Assembly: GCA_007130675.1 (NCBI GenBank) | Contig: SLSB01000411.1 | Span: 1 to 15,016 of the forward strand | Direction: 5' to 3' | Source: Candidatus Hydrogenedentota bacterium | GTDB taxonomy: Bacteria; Hydrogenedentota; Hydrogenedentia; Hydrogenedentales; SLHB01 | Length of the DNA stretch: 15,016 nucleotides | In this document: positions 7,135 to 14,457 of the stretch, one piece after another | Position numbering within the stretch: the stretch's first letter is position 1 | How the letters are laid out: every line of letters begins with the position of its first letter | The notes under the pieces: model-generated | Seen by the model: the letters and a program-made list of their open reading frames with translations, nothing else | What the model was told of the DNA's origin: nothing | Databases searched by the model: none | Position numbers and translations under genes: made by a program

Positions 7135-9192
7135 CTATCTTTCGCGCGGGGTGGTGGCGGCCTCGAGTTCCCTCGCGAGGTGCTCGATGGCGTCGGGCGG
7201 AATCTCGGAGCGGTAGCGCACGTCCGTGTAATGGCGGTACCAGCCGGCGCACAAGTCCAGCTCTGCCGCTTCGAGGCGGGCGGCGAAGCGGCCGAGCGTC
7301 TCGCACGGTGCGCGGACATGTCCCCTGGACGAGACGTGCCGGTTCATTCGGGCGAGCAGGAGCTGGCATTCCCTGACCTCGGGCGAAGTGACCGCTCCCC
7401 TACGCGGGGCGCGCCGTTTCCGGCGGCGCCATACCCAGCGGGCCGCGAGCGCCCCGAGCAGCAACCAGAACCATACGCTTGTGGCCGCGGCACGGAACAG
7501 ATCGTGGAAGAATGCTTTGAGCACACCCGCAAAACCCGCGAAGTCTCCCCACACCAAGGCTTCCCAAAGCGCGTGCAGCCGGAATTTCAGGTAATCCCAT
7601 AACTGGCGCAACCGCCCTGCCTCGGGCGAAGGCCTTCCGCCGGGCGGCGTCGCCTCGACCAAGACCCAGCCGCGTTCGGCGTCGTAGGCCTCGACCCACG
7701 CATGGGCGTCTTTGTCGCGCGCAATCCAATACCCGCCGTACGTATTCTTGGCCCCCACAAGGTAGCCGGTGACATAGCGCGCCGGAACATCCGCCAGACG
7801 CAACAACACGGCCGCGCCGCTGGCGAAATACTCGCAGTGGGCGGGCACACGGTTCAGCAGGAAATGCGTGACCGGGTCTTCGCCCTCGGGGATCTCGATG
7901 CCGAAGTCGTACGTGAAGTTTGACGTGAAGAACTCGGCAATAGCCTCGATCGTTTCGCCGTCGGTGCGGCATTCGCGCGTGATCGAGGCGGCAAGCTCGC
8001 GCACCCCGGGAACGACGATTTCTGGCAGGGCGGTCAGTTCAGAACGCCGCGCCTCATGGATTTCCGCGAAGGACGCCTCCTTTGGCACGGCCACGCGGTA
8101 GGAAGCGGTCCCCTGCATGGTGCTTGATATGGGTGCGCCTTCGCGATCGACTGTCACCGCGCCTTCTCGCGCGTATAGATACACCGCGCCCAGGGGCGCG
8201 AATGCTGCATGGTCGGTCCTGCCCGTCGGGAAGACGCTCAGCACACGCCATTCGCCGGTATGTTCCGGCGCTTCACGCAGCCGCAAGGCAGTTTCGCCCG
8301 ACTCTGGCGGCGGCGCAGTGACGGCGGGCCTGTCAGGCGCGGCTTCTGAGGTGTCACCGCGAACGTCCCACCGGTCGCCGAGAAACGTGTCGAACGCCAT
8401 ACCCCGCAGGTAGCCGGGCGGAGGCTCGGAAAAGATGCGCAACGCCACCGCGGTCCCCCCTTCCGCCTGTGCCGCCGCGACGCTTCCCAATCTCGCCGAG
8501 CGCGAGAATCCAACCGAACTGCTTTGCCGGAGGCGGTAGGTGAGCCGCCCGAGGAACACATCGACATCGTTCCGGTGCTTGTATAACAGACGGCTCGAGA
8601 CTGCGCCGCCCGCAAGGGCCAGCGCAAGCAGCGCAAACGCCAGAATCGACGCCATAAAGGGTCTCCGCGAGGGTCTGTTTGCGAAGCGGACCTGGAAAGT
8701 CATGAAGTACAGTGCGGTGAGGCCCGCGACGGCGAGCGAAAGCCACAGGTAGACGGATTTGGTAGTGCCCGTGCCTATCGCCGGGATGTTGCCCGCCAGC
8801 ACCATCGCGTTGGCCGACAACAGTGGCACGTACAGCGGCATGCCCTCCTCGCGGTGCAGGAACAGGAGCGCGGTCAGGTACGTAAGCAGCGCTTGCGCCA
8901 TGACATGGGCGAGCGAGTATTCCATAAGCGGCGAGAGCGAGAAAAGCGGCAGGGTGGAATAGCCAATCTCGCGCAACGGAGCGAGGCGCCATTTCACCGC
9001 GAACACGAGGAGGATGGTTACAAGCAGCAACATCTGGCGGTCGCGCCGCATGCGAAGCTGCAATAGGCCCGGCGCCCCGGCAAGCGCCACCGCCGCAAGA
9101 ATGCCCGAGAAATAGTACTGCTGCGACAACATCCCCATCATGGTTGCCGGAACGCAAATGAGACCGAATGCTATCAGCCGTCGCGCCGTCAC
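7135..9192 (-). CDS. Membrane-anchored transglutaminase-like protein (TgpA type)
   Basis: The start is GTG at 9192, overlapping the upstream stop (GTGA); AGGAG lies just before it. The product has 685 residues. The N-terminal 200 residues hold several hydrophobic segments (about 7-20, 27-45, 54-67, 95-112, 147-166 and 180-200). An extracytoplasmic region follows, with a transglutaminase-like core at about 400-520. C453 sits in PAHCEYFASGAAVLLR and H497 in DAHAWVEAY. The third triad position, usually Asp, is Glu here (E513 in WVLVEATPP). A last membrane span (about 571-588) leads into a basic linker and a cytoplasmic tail of the DUF4129 kind. This is the usual third member of MoxR/DUF58 operons. 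Known relatives such as TgpA of Pseudomonas act at the cell envelope, but the physiological substrate is not settled. The family call is strong. Confidence 0.92.
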   Translation of the reverse strand: MTARRLIAFGLICVPATMMGMLSQQYYFSGILAAVALAGAPGLLQLRMRRDRQMLLLVTILLVFAVKWRLAPLREIGYSTLPLFSLSPLMEYSLAHVMAQALLTYLTALLFLHREEGMPLYVPLLSANAMVLAGNIPAIGTGTTKSVYLWLSLAVAGLTALYFMTFQVRFANRPSRRPFMASILAFALLALALAGGAVSSRLLYKHRNDVDVFLGRLTYRLRQSSSVGFSRSARLGSVAAAQAEGGTAVALRIFSEPPPGYLRGMAFDTFLGDRWDVRGDTSEAAPDRPAVTAPPPESGETALRLREAPEHTGEWRVLSVFPTGRTDHAAFAPLGAVYLYAREGAVTVDREGAPISSTMQGTASYRVAVPKEASFAEIHEARRSELTALPEIVVPGVRELAASITRECRTDGETIEAIAEFFTSNFTYDFGIEIPEGEDPVTHFLLNRVPAHCEYFASGAAVLLRLADVPARYVTGYLVGAKNTYGGYWIARDKDAHAWVEAYDAERGWVLVEATPPGGRPSPEAGRLRQLWDYLKFRLHALWEALVWGDFAGFAGVLKAFFHDLFRAAATSVWFWLLLGALAARWVWRRRKRRAPRRGAVTSPEVRECQLLLARMNRHVSSRGHVRAPCETLGRFAARLEAAELDLCAGWYRHYTDVRYRSEIPPDAIEHLARELEAATTPRER

Positions 9193-10442
9193 AGCTCCTC
9201 GATGCCTCCAGCAAACACCTCAGCGGACGAGACGTGCAGAATCGGCCCGAGCCAGTCCTCGGCGGCTCCGTAATCCATCGTGGGCGGCGTGTCGCGCACG
9301 ATAATCACCTTCGTACTGCACCCGGCCTCGACCGCGGCCCGCATAAGCACTTCACGCGAAGGATCCCAGTCAAGCAGCACGCACACCACGGTCGAGATAT
9401 TGCCCAGGTCGTCTGCCAATGCTGGGGTCACCTTGTCAAACGGATTGGTGCGGCATTCGTCGACGCAGGCAAGAATCTCGAGCACGTTTTCGAGGTGGGC
9501 CGTATGACGTCCCGCGCGGAACACGTGCAACGTGGGACCCGCCGCAAAGATATCCACGATGTACTCGCCGCGTGACAAGGCATCCGCCACCGAAGCGGAC
9601 AGGCTCACGGCAGCCTCGAGTTCGGGAAAGCCCCCCCGCGGCCGAAGCCACTGGCTGCGGGTGACGAACGTGTCCAGCACGAGCGCCACCCGGCAGTAAT
9701 ATTCCTCCTGGTATTCGCGCAGTACCGGCTGCGCCAGCCGCGCCCATGCCCGGAAATCAATGTGCCGGACAGGGTCGCCTTGCCGGTATTCGCGGTTGCC
9801 GATGTATTCGGGCGATTCGCCGACGTCCGACGTCAGCGCGATGCCTCCAGGCTGATACCGCGTGCCGATGGGCACATCGACCCCGGCAAGCGGGTGGAAA
9901 TCAGGTAATACCAGCAGGCTGCTCTTGCTGTTGTGCGCCTTTCCAGTGCGGCAGATGCTGAATGGAAACGTCGAGAACACGCGCAGTCTGGGCAGGGGAT
10001 ACAGCCCGCGCCGCATAGGCTCGAGGGTTATGGGAAGCGTCGCGGCCTCGTTCCGCCCAAGACTCGGCAGCTCGCGCTCTACCCCTGGCTGCCGGATCGA
10101 CCGAGGCAAGCCGAAAAACCCCGCCCCAAGCCGCAAAACAGGCCATAGGCTCTTGTTGCGTATGGAAAACGACCCGGTCACCGGGTGTCCGGCCGTGGCT
10201 TTATCGGGAAAACGCCCGGTCACCTCGACGCGCGGGCGAACGAACAGATTCACCAGAAATGCAACGAAACCCACATAAAACAGCGCCAGAAACGTCTTGA
10301 ACGAGGGAATCTCGAGCGAAGGCGCGGCCAGAATGCCTGTGATAAACCCCGTAACCACCAAGACACGCCCGGCCGGCGTCAGCTTGAATATCCAAACGTA
10401 TCGAGAGAGCCGTTCAAGGCTGTCGGAGCGCTTGCGTTTCAT
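9189..10442 (-). CDS. DUF58 domain membrane protein
   Basis: The 417-residue product has two hydrophobic segments near the N-terminus (about 26-44 and 50-68), a beta-rich region, then the signature of DUF58: GESPEYIGNREYRQGDPVRH (residues 208-227) running into IDFRAWARL and REYQEEYY. A vWA-like strand VALVLDT follows (D257), but the full MIDAS DxSxS pattern is not there. Its ATG overlaps the moxR-type stop in an ATGA, and its stop overlaps the transglutaminase start, so the three genes are very probably translated in a coupled manner. No clear Shine-Dalgarno box precedes it, which fits coupling. DUF58 proteins partner with MoxR ATPases in a chaperone-like system resembling AAA/vWA pairs; the exact target in this organism is not known. 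Confidence 0.93.
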   Translation of the reverse strand: MKRKRSDSLERLSRYVWIFKLTPAGRVLVVTGFITGILAAPSLEIPSFKTFLALFYVGFVAFLVNLFVRPRVEVTGRFPDKATAGHPVTGSFSIRNKSLWPVLRLGAGFFGLPRSIRQPGVERELPSLGRNEAATLPITLEPMRRGLYPLPRLRVFSTFPFSICRTGKAHNSKSSLLVLPDFHPLAGVDVPIGTRYQPGGIALTSDVGESPEYIGNREYRQGDPVRHIDFRAWARLAQPVLREYQEEYYCRVALVLDTFVTRSQWLRPRGGFPELEAAVSLSASVADALSRGEYIVDIFAAGPTLHVFRAGRHTAHLENVLEILACVDECRTNPFDKVTPALADDLGNISTVVCVLLDWDPSREVLMRAAVEAGCSTKVIIVRDTPPTMDYGAAEDWLGPILHVSSAEVFAGGIEEL

Positions 10443-11389
10443 GTAGGAACCCGGATGTCTTCGAGCAACTCGCGAATGACTTCCTGTTTTGTCGTGCCCG
10501 CGTACTTTGCCTTGGCCGTCAGCACAATTCGGTGGGCGAGAACCGGTGTGGCCAGCTTCTGGATGTCGTCGGGGATAACATGGCCGCGCGAGTCCATAAA
10601 AGCGGCTGCCTGTGCCGCACGGAAAAGCATCAGCGAGCCGCGGGGACTCACGCCGAGCTTGAGCCGCTCACTCTCGCGCGTCCGCCGCACGATCGCGACC
10701 ACATAGCGGGAGATACTCTGCTCGACATCCACTTTGCGCACCGCCTGCTGCATCGCCAGCACGTCTTCACGCGTCAGCACCGGCGCGATACGCTCGAGCG
10801 GATGCGATTCCGCCTGGGCGTAGAGAATGTCGACTTCGGCCTCCGCCTCGGGGTACCCAAGGTCCAACTGGACAAGAAACCGGTCGAGTTGGGCCTCCGG
10901 CAGGGGATAGGTGCCGTGGTATTCGATCGGATTCTGTGTCGCGATGACCAGAAACGGCGCGGGAAGAATATGGCGCGTGCCTTCGATGGTCGCCTGCATC
11001 TCGTTCATGGCCTCGAGGAGCGCCGACTGCGTACGCGGCGAAGCGCGGTTGATCTCGTCCGCCAACAACACATTGCTGAAGATCGGGCCTTCGCGAAACG
11101 TGAACGTGCCGTCCGAAGGGTTGTAGATCGACGAGCCGAGGATATCGCTGGGCAGCAAATCGGGCGTGAATTGGACGCGGCGAAACGTGGCGTCGATCGA
11201 TTTTGCCAACGCCTTGGCCAGCGTGGTCTTGCCCACGCCCGGCACGTCCTCCATCAGCACCGAGCCGCCCGCCAACAACGCCGTCACCAGAAACTCGATG
11301 GCCTCGGGTTTGCCCCGGATCACCTGCCCAAGAGTCTCCTTGAGCGAGAATACTTTGTCCGTGAGCACCCCGGCAGTAGTCTGGGTCAT
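10439..11389 (-). CDS. MoxR-family AAA+ ATPase
   Basis: The ATG at 11389 is preceded by AGGAG with 7 nt spacing. The frame is open further upstream to 11506, but those 39 codons lack a ribosome-binding site and overlap the promoter. The protein is 316 residues, the usual MoxR length. The Walker A motif is EDVPGVGKTT (47-56), Walker B is VLLADE (107-112) followed by INRASPRTQSALLEAM, and sensor 1 is IATQNP (149-154). A pore-loop-like GTYPLPEAQLDRF (159-171) and the helical lid with SPRG are present. It hydrolyses ATP to remodel a partner protein, most likely through the DUF58 protein encoded next to it. It is the first gene of a three-gene operon. The assignment is very secure at family level; the client is unknown. 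Confidence 0.95.
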   Translation of the reverse strand: MTQTTAGVLTDKVFSLKETLGQVIRGKPEAIEFLVTALLAGGSVLMEDVPGVGKTTLAKALAKSIDATFRRVQFTPDLLPSDILGSSIYNPSDGTFTFREGPIFSNVLLADEINRASPRTQSALLEAMNEMQATIEGTRHILPAPFLVIATQNPIEYHGTYPLPEAQLDRFLVQLDLGYPEAEAEVDILYAQAESHPLERIAPVLTREDVLAMQQAVRKVDVEQSISRYVVAIVRRTRESERLKLGVSPRGSLMLFRAAQAAAFMDSRGHVIPDDIQKLATPVLAHRIVLTAKAKYAGTTKQEVIRELLEDIRVPT

Positions 11390-11684
11390 ATCTGCTCTCC
11401 TGTGCGATCCCCCTCGCGTCTGTCTTCTAAAGTGCATGCTAAAACTTTCCGCCGCCGCTATCAAGATACACGTGGAGATGCATGCGGGCGCAACCGCGAT
11501 GCTCATTTATTCGGACTTCCTTGAGGATCGCGGCACATCGTCGGAGCGGCTGCTGCCGAACATACCGCCGTCCGTGGCCGAATAGCGGCACAAGGAATAC
11601 GCTTCTCATTCGACCGGTTAGGATCAGTATATGGGTAATTAGCCAAAGCGAGTACACGAAGGAATCCAACACAGGAGGTGGATC
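11390..11684. other. Divergent intergenic region between the MoxR-type operon and the cupin gene
   Basis: It contains the candidate promoter of the minus-strand operon (11436-11464). A short plus-strand frame (11436-11585, 49 codons) has no ribosome-binding site, its ATG coincides with the -10 element, and it matches no family I know, so it is not called a gene. No clear promoter for the cupin gene was found; a TATATG at 11629-11634 has no good -35 partner. Confidence 0.5.
11436..11464 (-). promoter_or_regulatory. Candidate sigma-70-type promoter for the MoxR/DUF58/transglutaminase operon
   Basis: On the minus strand TTGATA (11464-11459) matches the -35 consensus at five of six positions and TAGCAT (11441-11436) matches the -10 at four of six. 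The spacer is 17 bp. Transcription would start near 11429, giving a leader of about 40 nt. Confidence 0.4.
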
Positions 11685-12167
11685 ATGAAACGTCTACTCG
11701 TAATTCTCGCGGTTCTGGGCAGCCTGGGCGCCGCCACGGTTGCGCTGGATCGAGCAGCCCCGGAATTCGGGCCAGAAAAGCACATCTTCGTACCCGTAGA
11801 CGACATCGAATGGGCGCCAGGGCCCGCGTCGTTGGCCGACGGCTCGGAATACGCCGTGCTGGAAGGCGATCCCGAGGCTGAGGGGCTGTTTGTCATGCGG
11901 CTCAAGCTACCCGATGGATTTCAAATTCAGCCGCACACCCATCCCAACTTCGAGCGGGTCACGGTGATATCCGGGACGTTCAATCTGGGCATGGGTGAGC
12001 AGTTCGATGCAGACGCGGCCCATACGCTCAAGGCGGGAAGTTTCACTTCAATGCCTCCCGGCATGGTTCACTTCGCACACGCCGAGGGAGAAACGGTGGT
12101 TCAACTCACCAGTATTGGACCTTGGGAGATACATTACATCAATCCAGAGGACGATCCCCGGCGGTAA
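11685..12167 (+). CDS. Exported single-domain cupin protein
   Basis: A strong AGGAGGTG box precedes the ATG. The product is 160 residues with an N-terminal hydrophobic signal (KRLLVILAVLGSLGAATVAL, residues 2-21), so it probably acts outside the cytoplasm or as a membrane-tethered protein. Cupin motif 1 is matched exactly, G-x5-H-x-H-x3-E-x6-G, at residues 78-97, giving metal ligands H84, H86 and E90. Motif 2 (G118 to about 132) supplies PPG and H129; the usual closing Asn is Ala. All four metal-binding positions are therefore intact. It resembles ChrR-like or DUF4437-type cupins, which bind Zn, Mn or Fe. An enzyme (dioxygenase or isomerase) or a metal-dependent sensor is possible; nothing in the sequence identifies a substrate. 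It is a lone gene between the divergent operon and the oxidoreductase. Confidence 0.88.
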   Translation: MKRLLVILAVLGSLGAATVALDRAAPEFGPEKHIFVPVDDIEWAPGPASLADGSEYAVLEGDPEAEGLFVMRLKLPDGFQIQPHTHPNFERVTVISGTFNLGMGEQFDADAAHTLKAGSFTSMPPGMVHFAHAEGETVVQLTSIGPWEIHYINPEDDPRR

Positions 12168-12388
12168 GCGTTCTTCCCAGCTCCGTCGAAAGGTTGCTGT
12201 TCACCCAATAAATACGGAACCGAACCTTCGAAAAACGTAGGCGCCACAAGCTCAATCGAGTAAATGGCAACCATTTGTGACACTCATCCTACTGGGAAAA
12301 TGGTCCCCAATTGGATGTCCCTCTTATTGTCGACGATATTTCGGCTAGTGGGGAGAACCGCCCGGTGCTATGGTAAAGTGATGCGGCC

Positions 12389-13732
12389 ATGGAGACCGAA
12401 AGACGCAAACTGTCACGGCGCAAATGGCTGACCAGTGCCGTAGGAGCCGTACTCGCGACGCCGCTCATTGTCCGCGCCCACGTGTTGGGCCGAGGGAACA
12501 GGCTGCCGCCATCGGAGCGCATTACGATGGGCCTGATCGGGGCGGGCGGCATGGGCCGCGCAAACCTGACGGGACGTGCCCACCGCGGAGAGCCGGGGTT
12601 CCTTATCCAAAGAGATGTCCAGGTGGTGGCCGTGTGCGACGTGGACGAACGTCGCGTAGCCGCGGCCCGCCGCATCGTGAATGATCACTACGGCAGCCAG
12701 GACTGCGCGGTCTACAAAGATTTCCGTGAGCTCGCCGAGCGCGGCGACATCGACGCCGTAATCATCGCAACGCCCGACCACTGGCACGCGCTCAACGCTT
12801 TGGCCGCCGTACGCGCGGGCAAGGACGTCTATTGCGAGAAGCCCTTGACCCACACCCACGAAGAAGGCGTGGCCGTGGTCAACGCGGTGCATGACAGCGG
12901 GGTGGTGTGGCAGACGGGCGCCCAGCAGCGCTCGGATTATGAACACTGGCACTTTCGGCGCGCCGTGGAACTGGTGCGCAATGCCGTCATCGGCCGGCTG
13001 AAACACGTCGAGACAGGCCTGCCCGTGTTTCAACCCGAGAGCCCCGAACCGAGTCCACAGGGGCCGCCCAACCATCTGGACTACGATCTGTATTGCGGTC
13101 CCGCCGACAAGATCCCTTACGATCCCGGCATTGTGCACGGACGTTGGCGTTGGCGTCTCAGTTTCGGCGGGGGCGCATTGATGGACTGGATTAACCATCA
13201 CTATGACATCGCTCACTGGGGCATGGACATGGATGACTCAGGCCCTATTGAAGTTGAAGCCCATGGCCAATTTCCGCCCAGCGGCGCGCTCTACGACACT
13301 CCCTTTCATTTCACGGTGAATTGCCTTTATCCAAATGGCGTCACGGCCAGCATCTCCGATGATCATCCTCGAGGCGTGAAGTTTATCGGTTCGGACGGAT
13401 GGATCTATGTCAACCGCAACACGCTGGATGCCTCGGATCCGGCATGGACAGCGCTTGATTTCGCCCCCGGACCCATTAGGGTGTATCACTCGCCGGATCA
13501 CCGGCGAAATTTCCTCGATTGCGTGAGGAACCGCGAAGAACCCATTTGTCCGCCTGAGGTTTCGCACCGGACATGTACGCCCGGCTTTCTGGCTTACGCT
13601 TCCATGTTGACCGGGCGCAAGATCCTGTGGAATCCGGCGCGCGAGCAAATCATCAACGACAGCGAGGCGGAGCGGCAACCGCTCATGAAATTCGAGCCGC
13701 GGGGAGAATGGTCGCTGAATGAAGAGGAATAG
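12389..13732 (+). CDS. Tat-exported Gfo/Idh/MocA-family oxidoreductase
   Basis: The 447-residue product begins with a twin-arginine signal: SRRKWLTSAVGAVLATPLIV (residues 9-28). The NAD(P)-binding Rossmann fold follows with GLIGAGGMG (48-56), acidic D84 and D86 after strand 2 (VCDVDE), IIATPDHWH (125-133) and the family hallmark CEKPLTH (149-155). The C-terminal alpha/beta domain carries RWRLSFGGGALMDW and HHYDIAHWGMD, typical of the subgroup common in Planctomycetes and related phyla. Family members oxidise or reduce sugars, inositols or sugar acids. No clear Shine-Dalgarno box precedes the ATG, but the Tat signal fits this start well. It lies 221 bp after the cupin gene and probably has its own promoter. 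Family and export are clear; the substrate is not. Confidence 0.95.
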   Translation: METERRKLSRRKWLTSAVGAVLATPLIVRAHVLGRGNRLPPSERITMGLIGAGGMGRANLTGRAHRGEPGFLIQRDVQVVAVCDVDERRVAAARRIVNDHYGSQDCAVYKDFRELAERGDIDAVIIATPDHWHALNALAAVRAGKDVYCEKPLTHTHEEGVAVVNAVHDSGVVWQTGAQQRSDYEHWHFRRAVELVRNAVIGRLKHVETGLPVFQPESPEPSPQGPPNHLDYDLYCGPADKIPYDPGIVHGRWRWRLSFGGGALMDWINHHYDIAHWGMDMDDSGPIEVEAHGQFPPSGALYDTPFHFTVNCLYPNGVTASISDDHPRGVKFIGSDGWIYVNRNTLDASDPAWTALDFAPGPIRVYHSPDHRRNFLDCVRNREEPICPPEVSHRTCTPGFLAYASMLTGRKILWNPAREQIINDSEAERQPLMKFEPRGEWSLNEEE

Positions 13733-13779
13733 TCTTTTGAGAGCTTCCCCTTCTTTTGGTGGGCAGCTTCCGCTCTGAC

Positions 13780-14457
13780 CTACTCGGGTTGTTCGGACGG
13801 CGCATCGTCAGGGCTGTCACCGCGGGGAGTGCGCTGACCGCGGCCATAGCCTTCCGTGCCGCCGCCCCGGCGAGGAGCGCCTTCGCGGGGAGGACCATCC
13901 CAGGAGCGCTCGCCCCGTTGTTCGCGGAACCGTTCGCGGGCTCGTTCAATCATTAACCGCATGTGCCGCTCGAAATCGCCCATGAACATGTAGAGCTTGG
14001 CTTTCTGTGTAGCCGTAAGCGCCGGGGCAGCGCGCTCGAACACATCGAAACGCATCATCTGCACTCTCTTGTCAATCTCCACAAGTTCAGCCAGTGTCGC
14101 CTCGATCTTCTCGTCAGAAGCGCCGGAAGCCACCAGTTCGCGCAGTTCCCGCGTACGTTCCTGGCGCTCTCTGTGCATTCGCGCGGTTTCTTCCTTAATC
14201 TCGTTATATTGACGGACCAGCACCACCGTCTGCTCGTCGGTAAGACCTAACTCCTGCGACAACCGAACCATGCGAACCGTCTCGACCAAGGTCCGGACAT
14301 CGTCCTCGCCCATATGCTTCAATTCTTCCATGAACATACTGCCGCCGCGGGGCGTCTGTTTGGGCGCGGCTTCTTCGGGGGGCTGCGCGACCGCGGCTTC
14401 GGCCAGTAATCCCGCAACCATCAGCGCAGTGAAGAACCATCGAGCGCATGTCATCAT
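13780..14457 (-). CDS. Spy/CpxP-like periplasmic LTxxQ protein with basic, Gly/Arg-rich tail
   Basis: Two adjacent ATGs are possible: 14457 directly abuts the upstream stop (TAGATG), while 14454 has better spacing (7 nt) from GGAGGG. The product is 225 residues with a signal peptide (to AVAQ, residue 25). The body is mostly helical and highly charged and contains two LTxxQ motifs, LTDEQ at 72-76 and LTATQ at 148-152, the sign of the Spy/CpxP/zinc-resistance superfamily. Residues about 175-225 are disordered-looking, rich in Arg, Gly, Pro and Glu, which is not part of the core family. Spy-type proteins act as periplasmic chaperones or stress sensors. It is translationally coupled to the anti-sigma-like gene, suggesting a joint envelope-stress function. 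The LTxxQ relation is good; the chaperone role is inferred. Confidence 0.75.
   Translation of the reverse strand: MMTCARWFFTALMVAGLLAEAAVAQPPEEAAPKQTPRGGSMFMEELKHMGEDDVRTLVETVRMVRLSQELGLTDEQTVVLVRQYNEIKEETARMHRERQERTRELRELVASGASDEKIEATLAELVEIDKRVQMMRFDVFERAAPALTATQKAKLYMFMGDFERHMRLMIERARERFREQRGERSWDGPPREGAPRRGGGTEGYGRGQRTPRGDSPDDAPSEQPE

Noticed and set aside
5768..7369. Minus-strand open frame of 533 codons and a plus-strand frame of 417 codons over the TIM-barrel gene
   Set aside because: Both lack recognisable motifs and are rich in Arg, His and Gly as expected for shadow frames; the annotated frame has a promoter, ribosome-binding site, signal peptide and barrel motifs.
8354..9214. Minus-strand 286-codon frame overlapping the transglutaminase N-terminus
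   Set aside because: It is out of frame with a well-supported gene and has no coding features of its own.
11436..11585. Small plus-strand frame of 49 codons upstream of the cupin gene
   Set aside because: No ribosome-binding site, no known family, and its ATG falls within the -10 element of the divergent operon promoter.
13733..13779. Possible bidirectional terminator between the convergent oxidoreductase and Spy-like genes
   Set aside because: Only a 4-5 bp pairing (GAGC with GCTC) and a repeated AGCTTCC were seen, which is too weak to call.
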